DNA from: Bacillus sp. AFS037270
Lineage (GTDB): Bacteria > Bacillota > Bacilli > Bacillales_B > DSM-18226
DNA length: 64,000 nucleotides
NCBI RefSeq assembly: GCF_002585305.1
Contig: NZ_NUNF01000020.1
Span: 55,860-119,859 of the forward strand
Direction of reading: 5' to 3'
The notes beneath the pieces are model-generated. The model was not told where the DNA came from. It did no database searches and saw only the letters and a program-made list of their open reading frames with translations. Position 1 is the stretch's first letter; every line of letters starts with the position of its first letter. The position numbers were made by a program, and so were the translations under genes. Positions 44,974-54,671 of this stretch are shown here, in pieces.

Positions 44974-45489
44974 ATGGAAGCTAAAAAAGTTAAAGAAACG
45001 CGTGTTGTTCAAACGGATCAAGTACTCATTAATGATTTGAACAACTATCATACATTATTTGGTGGAGTTCTAATGATGAAGATGGATGCTTGTGCGACGC
45101 TTTCCGCTCGCAGGCATTCACGGGTAAAGGAATGTGTTACTGCATCGACCGACTCAGTTAATTTCCTCGAACCGATTCGACAAAGTGATTCGGTCTGTAT
45201 TGAATCATTTGTCAGCTATACAGGTAAAAAGTCAATGGAGATTTTCTGTAAAGTAATTGCCGAAGATCTTGAAACCGGAAACCGTAGAATCGCAGCTACT
45301 GCATTCTTAACTTTTGTTCCTCTAGGTCAAGATAAAAGACCGATAGAAGTGCCAACTGTTCTTCCAGAAACAGAGGAAGAAAAATTTCTCTATGAAACGG
45401 GAAAAGAACGTGAAAGAGTTCGCAAGCTAAAAAGACAAAAAAATAAAGAACTCGTGTCCAAACTTTCACTGGATAAACCATGGGACTAA
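44974..45489 (+). CDS. Acyl-CoA thioesterase (hotdog fold, YkhA-like)
   Basis: A 171-residue cytosolic thioesterase that hydrolyses acyl-CoAs. The hotdog motif NYHTLFGGVLMMKMDACATLSA holds the active-site Asn/His and Asp of the BFIT/YkhA/YciA group (shown in part: LFGGVLMMKMD, residues 29-39). TASTDSVNFLEPIRQSDSV and RIAATAFLTFVPL follow. The C-terminus adds a charged helix. GGGTGG precedes the ATG. A 123-residue hypothetical gene follows after 25 bases. Confidence 0.92.
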   Translation: MEAKKVKETRVVQTDQVLINDLNNYHTLFGGVLMMKMDACATLSARRHSRVKECVTASTDSVNFLEPIRQSDSVCIESFVSYTGKKSMEIFCKVIAEDLETGNRRIAATAFLTFVPLGQDKRPIEVPTVLPETEEEKFLYETGKERERVRKLKRQKNKELVSKLSLDKPWD

Positions 45490-45514
45490 TACGAATCAAA
45501 AAGGAAGAGATATT

Positions 45515-45886
45515 ATGCTGACAACATCAAGTTACAACCAATTGAAAAATGCGCAAATGGCTATCGAAAAATTAAATACCGCAAAACCATCTATTTATAG
45601 AAAATTTATAAATATCATTAAACTGACTCGTCAATTACAGTTTGGATATCAATATATGGGCTCATTAATTATGGATGAAGACCCAGGTAAATTCAATCCG
45701 ACGTCACAAGATGATTATGTATTGTCTGTCTATTATCAGGAAATCGAAAATTTAAAAACAGATAAAAAATTCCTTGATTTAAAGCAGTTGCTAAAAACGT
45801 ATAAACAACTCAGCTATGCTAATATTAGCAAGTTGGCATTGGGGGAAAAACCAGAAGCATTAGTTGGTCCAACTTTAGTCCGTTAA
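45515..45886 (+). CDS. Hypothetical protein, co-transcribed with the thioesterase
   Basis: A 123-residue soluble, mostly helical protein that I do not recognise. Lys and Tyr are frequent (RKFINIIKLTRQLQFGYQYM, QLLKTYKQLSY). It has no signal peptide, membrane segment or cysteine. AGGAAGAGA precedes the ATG, and the start is 25 bases after the thioesterase gene, so the two form an operon closed by the terminator at 45970. Its role cannot be inferred. Confidence 0.75.
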   Translation: MLTTSSYNQLKNAQMAIEKLNTAKPSIYRKFINIIKLTRQLQFGYQYMGSLIMDEDPGKFNPTSQDDYVLSVYYQEIENLKTDKKFLDLKQLLKTYKQLSYANISKLALGEKPEALVGPTLVR

Positions 45887-45969
45887 TAGCCGAAGGGAAC
45901 CTTTCAAACCTCACTTAGAACTTTTACGGTGAACCGTACCACAAATAGGTGCAGTTTTTATTAATGCAT

Positions 45970-46003
45970 AATAAAAAAGCTGACAATCGTCAGCTTTTTT
46001 TAG
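45970..46003. terminator. Bidirectional terminator before the DoxX gene end
   Basis: AAAAAAGCTGAC, AATC, GTCAGCTTTTTTT. Confidence 0.92.
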
Positions 46004-46422
46004 TTATTTAGATTAAAAAACAAAACATAGTCCCCCGGGCCAATCAAAGCTACGCCAATGACAACAGCAATTAAAACGAGATTATATTCAAATCCGCCGT
46101 TAGTCATCCAGTATCCATTTTTGCCATGTACGGTAAAAATAGCATCAATCATTACGATGACAATCATGATCGCACCAATCCATGTAAGAAAACCTGCAGC
46201 GAAAAGTAATCCGCCTATCAATTCAAAAAGCCCTGCCAGCGTAGCCCAGACTTTGGCCCCTTTTTCAAGCCCGAGTGTTTCAAGCCAGTTTCCCATGCCG
46301 GCTATGCCAGGACCACCGAACCAGCCAAATAACTTTTGTGCGCCATGTCCAAAAAAGGTTAGCCCAATAACCAGCCGAATGATTAATAGACCGATATTAA
46401 CCAACACCATATTTTCAGTCAT
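46000..46422 (-). CDS. DoxX family membrane protein
   Basis: A 140-residue integral membrane protein with four hydrophobic segments. IGLLIIRLVIGLTFFGHGAQ (in part), KLFGWFGGPG and TLGLEKGAKVWATLAGLFELIGG show the DoxX family pattern with the conserved GHGAQK turn. DoxX proteins are linked to redox or stress functions in membranes; a defined role is lacking for this type. It is monocistronic, converging on the thioesterase operon. Confidence 0.9.
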   Translation of the reverse strand: MTENMVLVNIGLLIIRLVIGLTFFGHGAQKLFGWFGGPGIAGMGNWLETLGLEKGAKVWATLAGLFELIGGLLFAAGFLTWIGAIMIVIVMIDAIFTVHGKNGYWMTNGGFEYNLVLIAVVIGVALIGPGDYVLFFNLNN

Positions 46423-46672
46423 ACTTTACCCTCTTCCGCTTTAAGTGATTAAAATGTATATCCGTTGAAGAAATGAAAAACTTATTTTGGGTAAATAATC
46501 CATTCCTTATTCTAGCCTATTTGTAAGATTACTATTTAAACCACGGAATGACTAGAGTAAAAAGACCTCATCTTAGTCCACACTTAATGGCAAATATTAA
46601 ATTTCCCCTTATAAAGTTAAAAGCAGTGTGATTTCGATTCTGAAACCCACTGCTCTTATCATTTTATATAGG

Positions 46673-46894
46673 TTATTTCTTTAATACTTCCTTCAATCGA
46701 AGGTATTCTTCCTCATTAATCTCACCATTTACAAGGCGTTTTTGAAGTATAGAAAATGCATCTTCTCTTCCTCCAAAACAACCTTGGTAGCTGTATCTGC
46801 GCCACATAAAGAATCTAAGAAAGAAGAAGCTAAGAAGTAAAATAAAGAACAGAATTCCGAAGATCGGATGAAAAGAATGATAGCCCCAAAACAT
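46673..46894 (-). CDS. Small SHOCT-domain membrane protein
   Basis: A 73-residue protein: one membrane segment (FHPIFGILFFILLLSFFFL), a basic stretch, then the SHOCT motif (AFSILQKRLVNGEINEEEYLRLKEVL) at the C-terminus, cited here by its core RLVNGEINEEEYLRL. ATG 46894 is 7 bases after GGCAGGA; an in-frame ATG at 46912 contains that RBS and is rejected. SHOCT domains are oligomerisation modules of small membrane proteins. It precedes a divergent two-component system. Confidence 0.85.
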   Translation of the reverse strand: MFWGYHSFHPIFGILFFILLLSFFFLRFFMWRRYSYQGCFGGREDAFSILQKRLVNGEINEEEYLRLKEVLKK

Positions 46895-47153
46895 AACATT
46901 CCTGCCTTTCATTATTTTTTTGAATGATCCTTACACACCTAAATTTAACCCTTTTTTCTAAACTGCCAATAAACAAATTCTAAAAAAATTATTAATAAAT
47001 ATTAAAGAATGAATTTATAAAAAAAAGTCCTTTTAAACGGTAATAGTCTAAACTAGATATGAACAATTAATAAAAATTTAAGAATTTCATTACTTATTTT
47101 TAAGATATAGGAAGTATTGTTGGATAGTAGAAATTAGTTTGAAGGGTGATTTT

Positions 47154-48617
47154 ATGTCCATTCGTAAAAGCCTATTTATTTCAAATGCAGCCATGATAAT
47201 GATACCTGTTATATTGTTTTTCCTTTATTTTCTATTGCTTAATGTTGTGATTGGCGGGGGGATGAAAAATTGGACCCAAAACTTTCAGCATCACTGGCAA
47301 ACACAACCTTCCGGAACCAATAATCAAGTATTTACGGATTTAAAGAAAACAGCCTCTCTTGAATCAGAAAAATTCTTAAATCCGTCATTCACCGACTCAA
47401 TAACAAAGAAATTAACAGGTAAAAACGTTGGAGTTATAATCCGCAAAGATGAGAAGCCGTTGTATATTTCCAATCGAATAAAAGATCTAAAACATGAAAA
47501 ATTACCTAGTTACGGCAATGAAGGGTACATGGCGGCTACATGGATTGGGGACCACCCATATTCTTTATGGCAGCATGATTTTTACTTTCAGGACGGAACG
47601 AAAGGATCCATTCTTTTGTTGGATGAAGGAGTGCCATTTATTCAATTTGCCAGAAAATTCTTTCCAATGATTTTTATTGGATTGGTTATCATTGTTGTTT
47701 TTACAAATGCACTCCTTTCTTTGTTTATGTCACGTAGAATTTTAAAGCCAATTGAACAGCTAGCTGATGCGGCTTCCAACATTAGTCAAGGTCAACTGGA
47801 TTTTAAGCTGGCCTCATCTAGTAAAAACGAATTGGGAAAACTCGTTAATCATTTTGATGAAATGAGACAGAAATTAAAAAATGCAGCGGAATTAAGAGAG
47901 CAATATGAAAGGAATCGCAAAGAATTAATTGCTAATATCTCACATGATTTAAAAACGCCCATTACAACCATTCGCGGCTATGTCGAAGGAATTAAGGATG
48001 GAGTGGCGAACACAGAAGAAAAGCTAAAAAGGTACCTTAATACCATTCATATTAAGGCAGCGCAGTTAGACCGCTTAATCGATGAGTTGTTCCTATTTTC
48101 TAAACTTGATATGAATGGGATTCCATTTTATTTTGAAAATGTCGATATTATCGCTTACCTCAAAGATTATGTAGAGGAACTAAGGCTTGAAATGCGTGAA
48201 GAAAACGTACAATTATTTTTAGAGATAAAAGGAGATTCTCGTACAATCGTAGTAATAGATCGAGATCAAATGATTCGGGTCATGAACAATATTATTTATA
48301 ATAGTGTGAAATATGGGGATAAGGATCAATGCAAGATTTGTATTTCAGTAGAAGAACAAGGAGATATCGTAGAGTTCACGATTGGTGATAACGGACCCGG
48401 TGTTCCAAGTGGAGACCTTTCTAGTATATTTAATCACTTTTATAGGGGGGACCCATCCCGTAATTCCACTACGGGTGGAAGTGGAATGGGACTTGCAATT
48501 GCTGCTCAAATTATTAAGGCCCATGATGGTGTGATTTGGGCGGAAAGTCCTCCTGGTCAGGGCTTAATTATAAAATTTACGCTCTCAAAACAAACAGAAA
48601 TAGGTGACCCTCAATGA
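47154..48617 (+). CDS. Sensor histidine kinase (HAMP, HisKA)
   Basis: A 487-residue membrane kinase. Two membrane segments (about residues 11-33 and 172-197) bracket an extracytoplasmic sensor domain of about 135 residues. A HAMP domain (RRILKPIEQLADAASNISQG) follows, then the H-box with the phosphorylated His in LIANISHDLKTPITTIRGY and the ATP-binding N, G1 and G2 boxes (IIYNSVKYG, IGDNGPGVP, TTGGSGMGLAIA). AAGGGTG precedes ATG 47154. It overlaps the response regulator gene by ATGA. The signal is unknown. The adjacent DUF2306 gene may be part of the same unit. Confidence 0.93.
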   Translation: MSIRKSLFISNAAMIMIPVILFFLYFLLLNVVIGGGMKNWTQNFQHHWQTQPSGTNNQVFTDLKKTASLESEKFLNPSFTDSITKKLTGKNVGVIIRKDEKPLYISNRIKDLKHEKLPSYGNEGYMAATWIGDHPYSLWQHDFYFQDGTKGSILLLDEGVPFIQFARKFFPMIFIGLVIIVVFTNALLSLFMSRRILKPIEQLADAASNISQGQLDFKLASSSKNELGKLVNHFDEMRQKLKNAAELREQYERNRKELIANISHDLKTPITTIRGYVEGIKDGVANTEEKLKRYLNTIHIKAAQLDRLIDELFLFSKLDMNGIPFYFENVDIIAYLKDYVEELRLEMREENVQLFLEIKGDSRTIVVIDRDQMIRVMNNIIYNSVKYGDKDQCKICISVEEQGDIVEFTIGDNGPGVPSGDLSSIFNHFYRGDPSRNSTTGGSGMGLAIAAQIIKAHDGVIWAESPPGQGLIIKFTLSKQTEIGDPQ

Positions 48618-49303
48618 AACAAATCTTAATTATCGAAGATGAACAGAGTATTGCTGAGTTAGAAAGGGATTATTTGGAAATTGAAGGCTTCCAAGTGGAG
48701 ATCATTACCGATGGAAAAATGGGACTCAATGCCGCAATAAGTAAACCCTACAGCTTGATTCTATTAGATGTGATGCTGCCTACGGTAAATGGTTTCGAGA
48801 TTTGCAAACAAATTCGCAAGCAAAAAGATATACCAATCTTAATGGTTACCGCAAAAATGGAAGATATTGATAAAATTCGAGGTTTTGGGCTTGGAGCAGA
48901 TGATTATATTGTCAAACCATTCAGTCCGAGTGAAATGGTAGCGAGAGTTAAAGCCCACTTGGCAAGGTATGACAGACTGGTTCATAAGAATGTAACTGCT
49001 TTGGATGAGATACAAGTTCGTGGACTTCATATAAACAAAACATCCCGGCAACTGTTTATAAACGGAAAAGAGATTGGGTTAACCGCTAAAGAGTTTGATT
49101 TGTTAGTGTTTTTTGCTGAACATCCCAACCAGGTATTTAGTAAGGACCATCTCTTTGAACGGATTTGGGGGCTAGATTCAATGGGAGACTTAGCAACTGT
49201 TACGGTACATATAAGAAAAATCCGCGAAAAAATAGAATCAGATCCAGCCGCCCCACAATTTATTGAAACGATATGGGGGGCAGGCTATCGATTTAAAGGT
49301 TAA
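48614..49303 (+). CDS. OmpR/PhoB-type response regulator
   Basis: A 229-residue regulator with a receiver domain (acidic pocket EDE at 8-10, phosphorylated Asp52 in LILLDVMLP, conserved Thr and Lys in MVTAKMED and IVKPFSP) and a C-terminal winged helix (LTAKEFDLLVFFAEHPNQVFS, VTVHIRKIREKIE). It overlaps the kinase gene by 4 bases, so they are a cognate pair. Targets are unknown; the DUF2306 gene 59 bases downstream is the nearest candidate. Confidence 0.95.
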   Translation: MKQILIIEDEQSIAELERDYLEIEGFQVEIITDGKMGLNAAISKPYSLILLDVMLPTVNGFEICKQIRKQKDIPILMVTAKMEDIDKIRGFGLGADDYIVKPFSPSEMVARVKAHLARYDRLVHKNVTALDEIQVRGLHINKTSRQLFINGKEIGLTAKEFDLLVFFAEHPNQVFSKDHLFERIWGLDSMGDLATVTVHIRKIREKIESDPAAPQFIETIWGAGYRFKG

Positions 49304-49362
49304 ATAATTTATTGAGGAAAAGTGATGAATTAAGTGGAATGATGTAGAGGGGAGAGAAGTAA

Positions 49363-50031
49363 ATGAATTCTAATAAAAAATGGTGGCTTTTAGTTATTGT
49401 ATCATTGGGAGTTATGACTCCTTTTGTCGTTCCTTATTTAACTTTTAATCCTGAAAATAGTCGAATCGTGATAATATCGCCATCCATACAGTTTCCTGTT
49501 CTTGTTGCTCATATTGTATTTGCATGCTTCGCATTAATATCAGGCTTTTTACAATTTATAGAACGTATTCGTCTTTATAAACCAAGAATTCATCGGTTTT
49601 TAGGCCGGCTTTATGTTAGCAGTATATTTATAAGTGGATTGCTTGCTTTGGTGCTCGTATTCTATGCTGAGAATTATACAAAGGCGATTTCTTTTCTAGT
49701 GTTATCTTTGATATGGCTTTATACATGCTGGAAAGGTTTTAGAGCGGCTGTTGGAAAAGAAATGAATGAACATCGACGCTGGATGGTCCGTAGTTATGGT
49801 GTTACCTTAGTGGCGGTGAGTGCTCGCTTATTGGTGCCCGTTTTACTTTTAACTTACTATATACTAAACGGGTTTTCTCTGCCATCAGGAAGAGCGAAGA
49901 TGATTGAAGAAGTGTTAAACGTAAATATTTGGGTAGGACTTATTCTTAATTTTATTATTATAGAGTGGAGGATACTTAACTCTGGCAAAATTAAATCCAA
50001 CAATGCACAAAGGAACGGGATACAAATTTAA
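49363..50031 (+). CDS. DUF2306 membrane protein
   Basis: A 222-residue protein with about six transmembrane segments. LVAHIVFACFALISGFLQF, PRIHRFLGRLYV and NEHRRWMVRSYG carry the histidines and arginines typical of DUF2306 (YozB-like) proteins, which may bind heme or another metal cofactor (inference from conserved His). GGGGAGAG precedes the ATG. It follows the response regulator gene closely and ends at a bidirectional terminator. Confidence 0.85.
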   Translation: MNSNKKWWLLVIVSLGVMTPFVVPYLTFNPENSRIVIISPSIQFPVLVAHIVFACFALISGFLQFIERIRLYKPRIHRFLGRLYVSSIFISGLLALVLVFYAENYTKAISFLVLSLIWLYTCWKGFRAAVGKEMNEHRRWMVRSYGVTLVAVSARLLVPVLLLTYYILNGFSLPSGRAKMIEEVLNVNIWVGLILNFIIIEWRILNSGKIKSNNAQRNGIQI

Positions 50032-50083
50032 AAGTGTAAACTATAATAATTATGTGGGACTCTAGTGGTTAATAATTATAAGA

Positions 50084-50117
50084 AAAAGGTCTGCCTGAAT
50101 GGGCAGACCTTCTTTAA
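50084..50117. terminator. Bidirectional terminator between DUF2306 and amylopullulanase genes
   Basis: AAGGTCTGCC, TGAAT, GGGCAGACCTT with T/A runs on both sides. Confidence 0.92.
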
Positions 50118-50119
50118 TA

Positions 50120-53100
50120 CTAATTTTTTATTTCATTTATTGTTTTTGATTCGACATCAATCGAATAGTTCTTAGTGTTCTTATTAATCGATCCACCGTC
50201 ACCTTTAAAAATGATTGACTTTGTTTCGGCAGAAGGCTCAATGTGAACTGGTACGGAAGTCTGACCAGCTTGCAGCGTGAATGCTTGAGTGAAATTCATA
50301 TCATTACCCACCACTACTTTTTCTCCGTTAATGGTAAAGTCTGCGCCTTTAATGGCATTTCCAGTGACGGTCATAGTCGAACCGCTCACACTGATTTGAC
50401 TCACGACTAATGGAAGATCAATCCAGCGCAGGATGGTATCCTGGACAAGCATTTTGTTATTCCCTTGATTGGCCACCACAATTTTCATATCCGTTCCCTG
50501 TGCACCATAGCCATAGTAGCTAATATCGTCATCTGATGGATCGTTTGGCGTATGGTCGGCTAAACCTTCCTGTTCCCAAGAATTGTTTTTTACATATTTA
50601 TAGGTAAGCTCGGTTCCTTCTTCTAGCTCTAATGTATATTCCCAATCAGGGGTTACCGCACCATTTCGGCTCATCGACCAAGCTCCGGTATTCCATCCAT
50701 TCAAGCTGCCAGGTATATTGACTTGAGCGGACAATGGAGTGTAGTCAGGTGCATGCACTTTAAAGGTGACCTGAACCATGACAATTTCTGGTGTTACGTT
50801 TACGGTGTTTGAATCTACATAGTTTCCTGCCTGATCAAAGATGCGTATTTGGTACTTATAGGCAGTGCCATTGGCTACCTGATAATCACTGTAGGAGGTA
50901 GCATCCCCGTTTAATGATGTAAGAACTTGGCCATCACGGTAGATTAACGCTTTATATGGCTGTTCTGGCTCTGATAGTTTCCAAGTTAAATTGACTTGAC
51001 CCGACTCTTTAACCGGTGTATCCAATACAACTTCTTTAGCAGGCGGGGTCGTATCAGACGTACTATGAGTATAGGTTACTTCTCCAGTTGAAGAGTAAAC
51101 CCAGGTCGTCCCTAAATCAGGTGTAAAGGCCAACCGGTACTCATAAGTGCCAGCTTCATATGCCGTAAAGCTTCCTTGAAACTCATTTGCTTGGCCATCC
51201 TGTGCCTGTCCATTATATAGGGCAGGGGAGGATTGCCAATCTGTTTGGCCTTTTAGCCTTACTTGAAGCTCAGCTGTAACTCCTTCTGCTGCGCCAGCTT
51301 CCGTCGCACCAGACAAGTAAAACGTTGCATTTACGTTCGAAGCTTTCGCCAGATTCAGTTCTCCGTTCTCTAATTTTGTCAGATCTTTAATACTTGCCAT
51401 TGTCACATCGAAATGTGGAACTAAGCCGGTAGTGGCTGCAGGTACCGATTCATTACCATTTCCATCTACAGCTGTAACGGCAAAATAATAGGTACGGCCA
51501 TTATCTAAATTGGAAATGGTTACAGATGGATTAGTTGTTTCTTTAACTTTTGTCCATAGTCCACCAGAAACAGTAGATTGATAAACATTGTATTTGTCAC
51601 CATTTCCTGTCCAGCTTATTGTAACATGTTTAGGACCCGCAGCGCCGTTTACATCCTTAACGGATACTGGTTGCCTTACTTCATTAACTGTTAGTAACAT
51701 CCGGCCTGATTCAGCAGGTACGGTTAATGACAGTTTGCCATCCTTTGTCGTGGATTCATATTTCTTATCTAACTGATCCACAAAACGAAGACCGTTCGCA
51801 AGCAACTCTTTTGTATCGACCTCAACTGTCTGTGCGTTTTTCCCTCTGTTAATTATTACAAGGCCGGATTTTGCCCCTTTTGTCCGGACATAAGCCAGTA
51901 CATCACCTTTCGCATAAATATGGTGCAAATCGCCATAGGCAAATAGGTCGGCATTTTCCTTACGGATTTGCCCAATTTTTTGATAATGGGCAATCAGGGA
52001 TTTATCTTCTTTACCCCAAGGATACGTTCGGCGGTCATCTGGGTCTTTGGATCCGGTTTGACCTGCTTCATCCCCATAATAGATGGTCGGTGCTCCTGGA
52101 TAACCCATTTGAAGAATGGAAGCCAGCTTCAGTCGCTTGACACCTTCATTGTAATTGTAGTTCGGATCTTGTTCTGCTCTATAATACGTATCTGTGCCAT
52201 TGCCTAACAGGAAGATTGCACGAGCTGTATCGTGGGAACCCATTAGGTTCATAAGCGCATAAAATGCTTCCTTTGGATAGTCCTCTTGTACAGCGAGAAG
52301 GGTGTTCTGTGCATTAGCGGCATTGCCGTTCTTTAAGTAATCTAAGATGGCGCCGCGGAAACGATAGTTCATTACAGAGTCATATTGATCTCCCAAGAAA
52401 TACTTGGATGCATCATCCCATATCTCACCTAAAATAAGAGGCGCTTCCTCTTTTTGAAGTGTTTTCCCAGCTCCTGTCATCGTTTTCGATTTCATTTGCT
52501 TACGGAATTCCTGCCAGAAGGAACTGTCCACTTCATTCGCTACATCAAGCCTCCAGCCAGATGAACCTTCATCAATCCATGTCTTTGCAACAGAATCCTT
52601 ATCATAAAAAATATAATTGGCCAATTGTGTGTTGTTAAGTTCACTTGGGTGGTCGACCTTGGTACCATCCACTGATTTAAACACTGGCAGACTATCATAG
52701 CCCCACCAATCGTCATACTTATAATGCTGACCTGTCGAAACACCGTTAACTTTTTCATTGTCTACTTTTTCATTTTTGATATCGAACCAGTTTTCAAAAC
52801 CGTATGGGCTGAAGGTTTGGCCTTGGTCAATAAATTGCTTCTTCGCCTTTTCTTTGGCAGCTGGTTCGGTTAATTTTTCTTGGTTCATCAACTCATAAAT
52901 ACGTGACCAATATTCATAAGCACCTACGGTTTTATATTTGTTATAACGGTCGAAATAGATAGAGTCATCGGAAACATGGTTAAAGACTCCGTCTAAAATG
53001 AGGTGCATATGACGTTTTGATAATTCTTTTGCAAAATCCTCGAATTCCTTTTTCGAGCCAAACATTGGGTCGACCTGTTTATAATCGGTCGCATCGTATT

Positions 53101-54544
53101 TATGGTTGGATGGTGCAAGGGCTATTGGGTTTAAATATAGTGTATTAACGCCTAGAGATTGAAGATAATCTAGCTTTGCTTTGATACCTGCAAGATCACC
53201 GCCAAAAAAGTCGTTGGTAAATTCTCCATCCCCTTTATAGGAACCAGTGCCTTGTTCGTATGGATTATCAGGCAATGATGACCAAGTGTCGGGATGTTCA
53301 ATTGGCTGGCTGCCACGTGCTCCAATCTGATCCTTCGCGGTGTCGTTTGCTTTGTTTCCGTTATAAAAACGATCCGGAAAAATTTGATAGACAACAGCTT
53401 CTTTCATCCAATCAGGTGTTTTATAAGCAGGGTCGTAGACCGTCAATTGGAAAAGTCCTGCATTTTTATCCTCTGCTTTTCCTGTATGTCCTTCCTGAGT
53501 GTCTTCACCGTACTCAGCTGTTGCATCTTGATCCCCAACGATGAATTTATACCCGTAGATTCCTTTGTCAGCAGGGGTGAATGTAGCTTCCCAGAATTCA
53601 ACTGCCCCTTTGTCAGCTGTATCAGCCCAGCCGGCATTTTTCATAGAAATAACATTTGAGGTTCCCGTATTATAGTTCTTAACATATAGTCTTGCTCTTG
53701 TCAGGTCACCTTTCTTAGCGGACACACGCAAGGTTACTGGTTGATTAGCAGGAATGGCCCCGAATGGTGTCCGGTAGACTTTGTCCCATGAATCATGATA
53801 AAGCGCAGACTTATCAATTAAACCATCCGATCCGCTTGGCTTATAATCTGTATATACTTCATTCGTTTCTTGCTTATAGAAAAATGTGATTGTTGTATCA
53901 GCTAGTACATTTAGCTTTTCATTTGAAGAAGGGTAAGACTCCGTCCAGTCCTTGCCTAGAACAATCTTGAATTCATAGCTGCCTTTTGGCACCTTTGCAG
54001 TGTAAGAGTAGACATTGTTTAAATGATCATCTGTTAGCAAGGCGGTTGATTCTGCAGGGCTCCATGCTGGACCTGCCTGAATTGCAGGCTGAAGGGTTCC
54101 AGCTATGCGGGGCTGTCTGTCCCCAGATAATGGAGTGTAATGGGTGCTGTCGGCAATGGAGTGTGTGTTATCATTGTAGTAGAAGGTGACATCTTTTTGT
54201 TCATTTAACGATAATTTTATGTTGTTCCCGCTGGGAGTTCCACCCTCTCCGTAATTTTCATCCCAGCTTCCGCCGATGGCGATTTTGTACTCATATGTAC
54301 CCGCCGGCAATGTCCCTGTAAAGGTGTATAGCCCATTTCCTTGGTCGGCCATTTTCGTTACAGTGGATGATGGATCCCAGTCCCCAGCGTTTCCTAACGC
54401 TTTTTGTAAATTCCCTACAAGAACAGCCTGCTTAGTTACAGTTTCTGCTGCATTTACCGATTCGCTTGAGAAACCTGCCAACAGTTGCAGAATTAATCCT
54501 GTAATGGTGACAAGCGACAATAGTGTTCGCTGCTTCTTTTTCAT
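50120..54544 (-). CDS. Secreted multidomain amylopullulanase (GH13)
   Basis: A 1474-residue exported starch-degrading enzyme. After a signal peptide (KKKQRTLLSLV...SVNAAE, residues 1-33) come two similar pullulanase-type X25 modules (about 37-140 and 145-235; GTYEYKIAIGGSWDENYGEG and GSYEFKIVLGKDWTESYPS), a CBM34-like domain (about 250-370) and the GH13 barrel (about 385-870). Its four motifs are DGVFNHVSDD, GWRLDVANEV (nucleophile Asp), ILGEIWDDA (acid Glu) and LMGSHDTAR. Then follow FN3-like modules (about 955-1040 and 1150-1240) and a starch-binding CBM20-like region (NIPGSLNGWNTGAW). No cell-wall anchor is seen. ATG 54544 has AAAGGGG 7 bases upstream; the frame opens earlier without RBS. 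Confidence 0.93.
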   Translation of the reverse strand: MKKKQRTLLSLVTITGLILQLLAGFSSESVNAAETVTKQAVLVGNLQKALGNAGDWDPSSTVTKMADQGNGLYTFTGTLPAGTYEYKIAIGGSWDENYGEGGTPSGNNIKLSLNEQKDVTFYYNDNTHSIADSTHYTPLSGDRQPRIAGTLQPAIQAGPAWSPAESTALLTDDHLNNVYSYTAKVPKGSYEFKIVLGKDWTESYPSSNEKLNVLADTTITFFYKQETNEVYTDYKPSGSDGLIDKSALYHDSWDKVYRTPFGAIPANQPVTLRVSAKKGDLTRARLYVKNYNTGTSNVISMKNAGWADTADKGAVEFWEATFTPADKGIYGYKFIVGDQDATAEYGEDTQEGHTGKAEDKNAGLFQLTVYDPAYKTPDWMKEAVVYQIFPDRFYNGNKANDTAKDQIGARGSQPIEHPDTWSSLPDNPYEQGTGSYKGDGEFTNDFFGGDLAGIKAKLDYLQSLGVNTLYLNPIALAPSNHKYDATDYKQVDPMFGSKKEFEDFAKELSKRHMHLILDGVFNHVSDDSIYFDRYNKYKTVGAYEYWSRIYELMNQEKLTEPAAKEKAKKQFIDQGQTFSPYGFENWFDIKNEKVDNEKVNGVSTGQHYKYDDWWGYDSLPVFKSVDGTKVDHPSELNNTQLANYIFYDKDSVAKTWIDEGSSGWRLDVANEVDSSFWQEFRKQMKSKTMTGAGKTLQKEEAPLILGEIWDDASKYFLGDQYDSVMNYRFRGAILDYLKNGNAANAQNTLLAVQEDYPKEAFYALMNLMGSHDTARAIFLLGNGTDTYYRAEQDPNYNYNEGVKRLKLASILQMGYPGAPTIYYGDEAGQTGSKDPDDRRTYPWGKEDKSLIAHYQKIGQIRKENADLFAYGDLHHIYAKGDVLAYVRTKGAKSGLVIINRGKNAQTVEVDTKELLANGLRFVDQLDKKYESTTKDGKLSLTVPAESGRMLLTVNEVRQPVSVKDVNGAAGPKHVTISWTGNGDKYNVYQSTVSGGLWTKVKETTNPSVTISNLDNGRTYYFAVTAVDGNGNESVPAATTGLVPHFDVTMASIKDLTKLENGELNLAKASNVNATFYLSGATEAGAAEGVTAELQVRLKGQTDWQSSPALYNGQAQDGQANEFQGSFTAYEAGTYEYRLAFTPDLGTTWVYSSTGEVTYTHSTSDTTPPAKEVVLDTPVKESGQVNLTWKLSEPEQPYKALIYRDGQVLTSLNGDATSYSDYQVANGTAYKYQIRIFDQAGNYVDSNTVNVTPEIVMVQVTFKVHAPDYTPLSAQVNIPGSLNGWNTGAWSMSRNGAVTPDWEYTLELEEGTELTYKYVKNNSWEQEGLADHTPNDPSDDDISYYGYGAQGTDMKIVVANQGNNKMLVQDTILRWIDLPLVVSQISVSGSTMTVTGNAIKGADFTINGEKVVVGNDMNFTQAFTLQAGQTSVPVHIEPSAETKSIIFKGDGGSINKNTKNYSIDVESKTINEIKN

Positions 54545-54579
54545 AGAAAAACCCCTTTTCCCTATGTTATATTTAGTTG

Positions 54580-54593
54580 AGAAATCGTTTGCA
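54580..54593. promoter_or_regulatory. LacI-type operator 1 (cre/MalR-like)
   Basis: AGAAATCGTTTGCA matches TGNAANCGNWNNCA at all but the first position. It lies 36 bases before the amylopullulanase start codon. Confidence 0.6.
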
Positions 54594-54657
54594 CAAAATG
54601 ACATAACTATCCTTCTATTACGGATCTAGTAAGATAGCCAAAAAACAAGAAACGGAG

Positions 54658-54671
54658 TGCAATCGTTTTCA
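54658..54671. promoter_or_regulatory. LacI-type operator 2 (cre/MalR-like)
   Basis: TGCAATCGTTTTCA fits the LacI/CcpA operator consensus at every defined position, 78 bases from operator 1 and about 115 bases upstream of the amylopullulanase start. It may be bound by the divergent LacI-family protein, by CcpA, or both. The rest of 54545-54961 shows only the regulator's RBS GAAGGGTGG. Confidence 0.7.
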
